Assembly (NCBI RefSeq): GCF_039555335.1
Contig: NC_092640.1
Coordinates: 28,925,446-28,989,445 of the forward strand
Reading direction: 5' to 3'
Length of the DNA stretch: 64,000 nt
Source of the DNA: Amphiura filiformis
Taxonomy: Eukaryota; Echinodermata; Ophiuroidea; Amphilepidida; Amphiuridae
Each line of letters starts with the position of its first letter. Positions within the stretch are counted from its first letter, which is position 1. Made by a program: the position numbers and the translations under genes. The notes below the pieces were generated by a model. The model was not told the DNA's origin, ran no database searches, and worked only from the letters and a program-made list of their open reading frames with translations. Positions 35,091 through 64,000 of this stretch are shown in pieces.

Positions 35091-36384
35091 GCCATGATAA
35101 AGTGGCAGCTGAATTCATTGAAAAGCCAGGCTAGGCATACTCCAGTTACTGTCCGTTTTCCTATACACAATACACAGTGCTCTTACCATTGACGCGTAAC
35201 CTCTACAAATAGTGTATGATAGAAGTATGGGTAATTGCCTAGTTAACGTCGCTGTGTGAAAAATAACCGGCCAATATTAAAAGTACTCTTCTAAAATTCT
35301 AGAAAATATAGTTTTGTAACATGTCCTAAATTTTAGCTAATTTAGGTGTTTGGAAATATTCGCACTTTGGTGTTTTAGGAAGGATATGTAAACGACAGAT
35401 AACACCAAAAATATGAAGAAATTATTTCCAAACCGTCTTACGGCCCACAGCCATTATGTTTCTCATTTTCAAGAATGTGGTTAAAAAATATGCACAGTAT
35501 TGTCTCATTTCGTGAACAAAGGCCACACAGTAATTGTTACCTTGCGTTTGTTTTATAATCGTTCATCCAACTGAAACTAATAATACCAGCTCATTGCTCA
35601 TTGCACAGGTAAAACAGACACATATGTGTGTGGATTTAACCAGAGAGGATCTGATATAACATAGTTGAGCTGTTTTCAATGGGTGATATCTTGGTTTAAT
35701 AGCTTTTAATGGGGTTTAAGTCCTGCAAAGCTCGTGGTGAATTCTACTGTAGGCATGAGTGCATAATGGTCCTGAATAAAGCCAAAATCTAAGTCAAGGT
35801 TTCCGACTAAATGATTGTTCCTTTTAATACACGACTAACATGCAAAATAAATTGTTTTCAGATCCCAAAGGAAGTTCCTGTATTTGATCATTGCTATAGT
35901 TACCTATTGGAAGGTCAACTTCTTCAGGATATAGATTGGTGACGTAATGGGAGTTTACTGAGCAACTTTTATATGATAGTATACTGATATACTTGGATAT
36001 AAGTAAACATGGATCACGCATTGTACCTGATATGAATATAACTGCACACAGTAGCGTATAGTGATGATTGAATGCAATTCGCAGGTAAGTAGGTAAGTAG
36101 TAGGTGTAGGATTGAATAGGTGGAGGACAACATTTATTTTTTGTGTGTAAAATTATTAGTCAGTCAGTCAGCGAGTGGGCATGGTGTGAGATAAATATTG
36201 GCGGTGTTTTTAGGCTAGAAAAAGAGAGGATGAAATTTTGGGAAAGTTCAAAAGGCAAGTGAAACGACTGGTCACAAATGTCACGAAGAATACTGATTTT
36301 TTGGTGAAATCGTACACCTATTCATTTACATGTTTTTGTAGCGTAAGTCTATTATAGCGTAAGTATTGAAGTATGAGTATATTG
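35091..36384. other. Intergenic spacer
   Basis: No gene recognised. A 65-codon minus-strand frame (35824-36021) has no domain and no convincing splice context. Confidence 0.4.
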
Positions 36385-36430
36385 TAATGCGCTTTGGTAT
36401 TTCATGATAAAGCGCAATATAAATTCTTAT
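36385..36430 (+). mobile_element. SINE tail fragment
   Basis: 'ataaagcgcaatataaattc' followed by ttattat, the tail type of the SINEs at 9777 and 52080 in the opposite orientation. Confidence 0.45.
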
Positions 36431-36437
36431 TATGTAA

Positions 36438-36730
36438 AGCAGTATGCAGACTCCGAGTATTAGACGTACAATATTGTATGTAACATATCTACGTTATTTA
36501 ATCTATTGCCATTCTATTTCCAGTAATGTTTAAGTTCTAACGAATGTTTGATGACGTAAAATCGATAATATGTTACGTATAATATCTGGTAGAAATATAT
36601 TATCGATTTTACGTCATCAAACATTCGTTATAACTTAAACATTACTGGAAATAGAATGGCAATATATTAAATAACGTAGATATGTTACATACAATATTGT
36701 ACGTCTAATAAAAAAAGTCTGCATACTGCT
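36438..36730. mobile_element. Fold-back MITE with TAA target duplication (PIF/Harbinger-like)
   Basis: Ends AGCAGTATGCAGACT and AGTCTGCATACTGCT are perfect inverses, flanked by TAA (36435-36437 and 36731-36733). TWA target duplications are typical of PIF/Harbinger. The inverted arms continue almost to the centre ('cgttatttaat', 'tttgatgacgtaaaatcgat'), so the whole 293 bp folds into one hairpin. Confidence 0.88.
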
Positions 36731-37021
36731 TAAGGTACCCAATTAAGCTAACACCGTCTAATGTCGACCTAGTAGGGCCTACGTTTAAATCATGCTCTTT
36801 TAGAAAACAATAATTAGCTCTATACTGAAAATAGGTGGCTTTTAAGCCACAATAATGTACGATTTTGTCAAATTGACCAAAATCCCCCAATACCCGATCC
36901 ATGTCGAGGGCGAGATTGCCGATCGGTCAAGGCGTTGCGCTGTCGGCCGGGAGAATACGATCGGCGTCATAATATTTTGATGCATATGTCATGAACTTTT
37001 ACGCCCAAATAAGGTACTGAC

Positions 37022-37355
37022 TAGTAAACACAAAATGTTTTCTATAGGCCTATACAATATTCGCAAAAGATTAGAAAAGGTTGCCAGAAAACGTTTTAAT
37101 GTCGGTGTATGGTTTTCCAATATCAACGATTTTATAACATTCAAACACATTTTTTTGAAAAATAAAAAAAAAAATCATAACATAATTTTATTTAAGTGTT
37201 GACGAAATATTTGGCAAAATTTTGACATTTTAGATATGTAGTTTGACTGTATTTTCATACAAAACGTTTTTATGACCTTTATAATACTCGAAATTTTATG
37301 TTGTTAAAACATTTGAATCAAAACTCAAACTCGAAAGTCGTTTTGTGTTTTCTGA
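37022..37355. mobile_element. Diverged relative of the 58707 TIR element
   Basis: Shares 'gtaaacacaaaatgttttct', 'gttgacgaaatatttggcaa', 'cataca-aaacgtttttatgacct' and a closing 'cgttttgtgttttct' with the element at 58707-59373. Strongly eroded. Confidence 0.55.
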
Positions 37356-38400
37356 ATGTGTCATAAAAAGTAACTCAAAATGTCATAAAATTAAGGTGAT
37401 TACATTGTACCTTGTATACTATGTACTTGATCACGCTAGAAGTTGGCAATTTGCGGATGGGTTACCGATTTCCGATTTGGATTCGATTCGGAAACATAGG
37501 CCTACTTATGGTCATGTTTTTTATGTTGGGCACCAATTGCGTTGCATGTGTATTTTTCAGGCAAATCACATGCATTTATAGGTTTGGTACTATAACTTCA
37601 AAAGTTTACATTAGAACCCAATTAAAGTATATATTCTGAGAGCATATATGTGGATGATTTCAGAAACGAAACAATGGGAGTCATTATACAGGGTGACCCA
37701 TAAAATATACAGGGTGTAACAAGCAAAATAAGGATGAAAATATTAATTCAGTTAGGGGTGTCACCCCCCGACGTACATTGATAATGTAAAAATTTGACAA
37801 ATGTTTAAAATAGCTAACTTAATTGCCCACCCAGTCATATGAAACTTATGGCGGTCAAGTAATTCAAAATGTAGATACAGGGTTGTCAAAAATCTATCTA
37901 TATTTATATAAATTTCTTCAAAACACACCTTATTTGGCACTGGAAATGCAAATTTTCATGATTGAGGTATGTAACTAGACGTAAAATAAGCTCAACGATC
38001 CAGTTTTGAAAGTTAAAAGAGAATTCGACAAAGACTTTTTGGACCAAAATTGAGTGTGAGGGCGCTCTTTCAGATTTGTCGCAAACCTTCTATATTTTAC
38101 TAGTTTTTAGTTTACTAAAGTAAAGAGGATCACAACCAAGGTCTGCTTAAGAAATTTGAGCCTTTTATCATGTTTTGTTTGCCCGTAGCACCCTTTTGAA
38201 TGTTCCATACATTAAATCCCTATTAAAATGCATAGAGGTCAATGAACTTTATTACTGTAACAACAAATAATTAGTAAATTTTAATTGTCTAATTAACAAA
38301 TATTTACTGAGGCAATGAATGCTAAACATGATATCATTTAGTCGAGATCAAGTACAGAAACAAGTAGAAAATAGAAATCAACCAATAATGTTTATTGAAG
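37356..38400. other. Intergenic spacer
   Basis: Contains two 'tacagggtg' boxes (37687 and 37708), a common end of mariner-like repeats. No matching far end was confirmed and no gene was seen. Confidence 0.35.
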
Positions 38401-38468
38401 ATCATGTGGCGGAGGATCACCATTGTACAGCATTGTGATCCTCCGCCACATGATCCTCCGCCACATGA
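38401..38468. repeat. Perfect 20-bp inverted repeat plus 15-bp tandem unit
   Basis: ATCATGTGGCGGAGGATCAC (38401-38420) is mirrored exactly at 38435-38454 across a 14-base loop. The last 15-bp unit (atcctccgccacatg) is then repeated once directly. Confidence 0.88.
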
Positions 38469-38825
38469 GCCACCCCTGACTAATTAGACTTAACGAGTTA
38501 CAGTAATTAGTACAAATTAAAATTATAAATTTTTATTTCAGAAATTGAAAGTCCAATGTCTAAGGAACAAAATAGTACTAGACAAGCTCATAATAAACAT
38601 CAAATAAATAAACGACATGCATGTAAACATGTCTTGATGAGTAAGAATGCAACAGAGCCACCCTTTTTAGGTGCCCAGTATAAAAAACATGACCTTATAA
38701 CAATTCCGTCAGGAAGTTTGTTTGGAAGCCCCGGTAGGAAGCACCTTTCACTTTTCTGCTATAACATTTTCAGCGCGATCCATTAGGCCTATACCAAACT
38801 CTTGACCAAGTGACCTTGAGGGCTC

Positions 38826-38940
38826 TGGTAACAATGTTTGGACAGTATTTTGTGGGACATGAGAGCATATCAGACATATCGAATTGCATTCTGAATACGA
38901 AGAATGTTCTTCTGATATCAAATAATTTTGATTTATGGGC
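38826..38940. repeat. Inverse copy of the 'aacgtttggaca' repeat end
   Basis: Inverse of the repeats at 34560-34670 and 34970-35080, with 'tttggacagtatt' and 'cgaattgcattctgaatacg'. Confidence 0.65.
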
Positions 38941-39100
38941 TCTGTTTATCTTTTCAGATTTCGTTTCTGTTTTCTTTTTCGGTTTGAGATCTCATTGTTA
39001 CTTAGAAGTGTTAGCTTCCTCCCTTTATATGTCCTTTATATAACCCGACATTTAAACGTTTTCTGGCAGTCTTTTCTAACATTTTGCGATAAGTACGGCT

Positions 39101-39740
39101 TCAATAGACCTTTTTCCCTCTTTCCCATCATGCACTATTCCAGGGGTGTATGAGTGTCGCAAAATACATCATCTCCCCGGGGAGTACAGAGTTATGTTCA
39201 TTACATTCTAGAATACGGACATTTCGACTGGTGCCTTCATCAAAAAAAAAGGAATCCCCGATAATGATGATAATGGCGCCACGGTCACTAATACCGTTCG
39301 GGGGCAAAAAACAACATTTCTATGCCTTATGGACATGGTGTATTCACCCAAAAAAGTTTCCTGTTATTGAAACCTAACTTTGTATACATTTTATAGACCT
39401 AATGGTGAAAAACTGATGACGGGACACGCAGTGATATTTTACCGGCGTCCGTTTCACTTTTTTTTCGGAGTTGAAAATAAAACGAACACAAAATCTCTTA
39501 CACAGATGTTCTGTATCGCTCCGTAACTGCATCACTCGTGTATTCAATAATTGCATAATTAGTAACATCGATGGCCTTTACGATAATCCGCATATATGGA
39601 ATCAGTATGCCCATATTAAGACAAAATAATTGCAAAGGCCTGGCAAAGACCATCGGATGCACACGATCTATGAGGTTGATGAACTACGTCATACCCCCTG
39701 GAATAGTGCATTGTGGGATAGAGGGAAAAAGGTCTATTGA
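39101..39740. mobile_element. 640-bp TIR element just upstream of the DAPK-like gene
   Basis: The left end TCAATAGACCTTTTTCCCTC and the inverse right end GAGGGAAAAAGGTCTATTGA are perfect over 20 bp. Similarity continues about 45 bp inwards to the inverted 'actattccagggg' and 'cccctggaatagt'. The interior is non-coding. It ends 177 bp before the ATG at 39917. Confidence 0.82.
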
Positions 39741-39916
39741 CTTGCATTCGGTGTATAGGTACTTACGCCCAGGCGGGAGTGGGTCGTGAAAATAGTCTAG
39801 AAAGTACGGTAAAATCGTTTACGGGAATCTGCACTGTTTTGTACTGCGGCTTTGTAGGAACGGGTGACGTCACTTCTTTTAAAACTTTGTTTTGCCCGAC
39901 AGGTTACATTTGTAAT

Positions 39917-63586
<23,670 letters not shown>

Positions 63587-64000
63587 CACCCATAGATACC
63601 CCGTGCCCCTATGCCGCTACGCCAATGGATGACACAATCACCCAAGTGCTATATGCTCAGGGAATCGCTGGCCGGGCCAGCGCAACCCTGTGGCTACCCG
63701 CCGGTAATCGTGTGGTTGGCACCCGAGAGATCCGAGGTTCGAGTCTCGAGGATACCAAGTGACTTCTTTGATCATTTTCTCTACATTTTCCTTTCTTCCT
63801 TAACTTCAGTTAGCAAAAAGCAGTGTTCAGTGATAGGATTAATTAACGTTAACTAATTTTCCTACATTGAGGCCTACATTAACTTTACATTTCATAATTT
63901 TATCCCACGTGAAATAAATTGATTAGTTCATTAGTGTTAAATACATCTGATAAATAAATGAGTAATAAAGCAAGTAACTATTTTTGTTATATTTTTAACA
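63587..64000. other. 3' flank or intron, with tRNA-like fragment
   Basis: At 63660-63770 the plus strand has 'gtggttggcacccgagagat' and a box B-like 'ggttcgagtctcgagga', the remnant of a tRNA-derived SINE. AATAAA occurs near 63913 and 63953 and could serve the DAPK-like transcript if it ends here. Confidence 0.45.

Noticed and set aside
35824-36021. Candidate upstream ACAD exon containing LYPEEVDLPIG
   Set aside because: It has a possible donor, but no phosphotransferase motif and no frame link to the exon at 33790-33888.

Overview
The window looks like nuclear DNA of a marine invertebrate, most plausibly an invertebrate deuterostome (echinoderm, hemichordate or cephalochordate). The evidence is short phase-matched exons in long AT-rich introns, a TTAGGG-type interstitial telomere run, tRNA-derived SINEs with the 'tttataaagcgc' tail common in such genomes, and very many short inverted-repeat transposons. 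The species cannot be fixed from sequence alone.

Four host loci are supported. (1) 1-361, minus strand: the N-terminal part of a tyrosine-kinase-like (TKL/MAP3K-type) protein kinase, running off the left edge. (2) 7319-7542, plus strand: the terminal exon of a CaMK/MLCK-like kinase; its upstream exons were not found. (3) 22127-33888, minus strand: an apparently complete 11-exon acyl-CoA dehydrogenase of the ACAD10/ACAD11 type, 408 codons plus stop, without the N-terminal phosphotransferase domain of the vertebrate proteins. (4) 39917-63586, plus strand: a 21-exon gene for about 1,220 residues with the order ankyrin repeats, ROC GTPase, COR, death domain. It resembles DAPK1 without its kinase domain and is the most interesting gene here. 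Two of its exons are one base short in a homopolymer run.

Layout: 0.4-7 kb is gene-poor, with a G/T-rich stretch and a kappaB-plus-TATA-like site. 7-22 kb holds the kinase exon and a repeat field, including a broken LINE between two roughly 0.8-kb direct repeats and a family of about 250-bp TIR elements. 22-34 kb is the ACAD gene, with a second decayed LINE in one intron. 34-39.9 kb is an intergenic MITE cluster. 40-64 kb is the DAPK-like gene, whose introns hold many TIR elements, SINEs, a 135-bp GAAA tract and a 2.3-kb fold-back element nested inside a smaller MITE.

The genes are not an operon and nothing shows that they act in one pathway. ACAD is a metabolic flavoenzyme. The DAPK-like protein is a predicted GTP-dependent signalling or cell-death scaffold. 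No complete tRNA, rRNA, CRISPR array or viral element was recognised.
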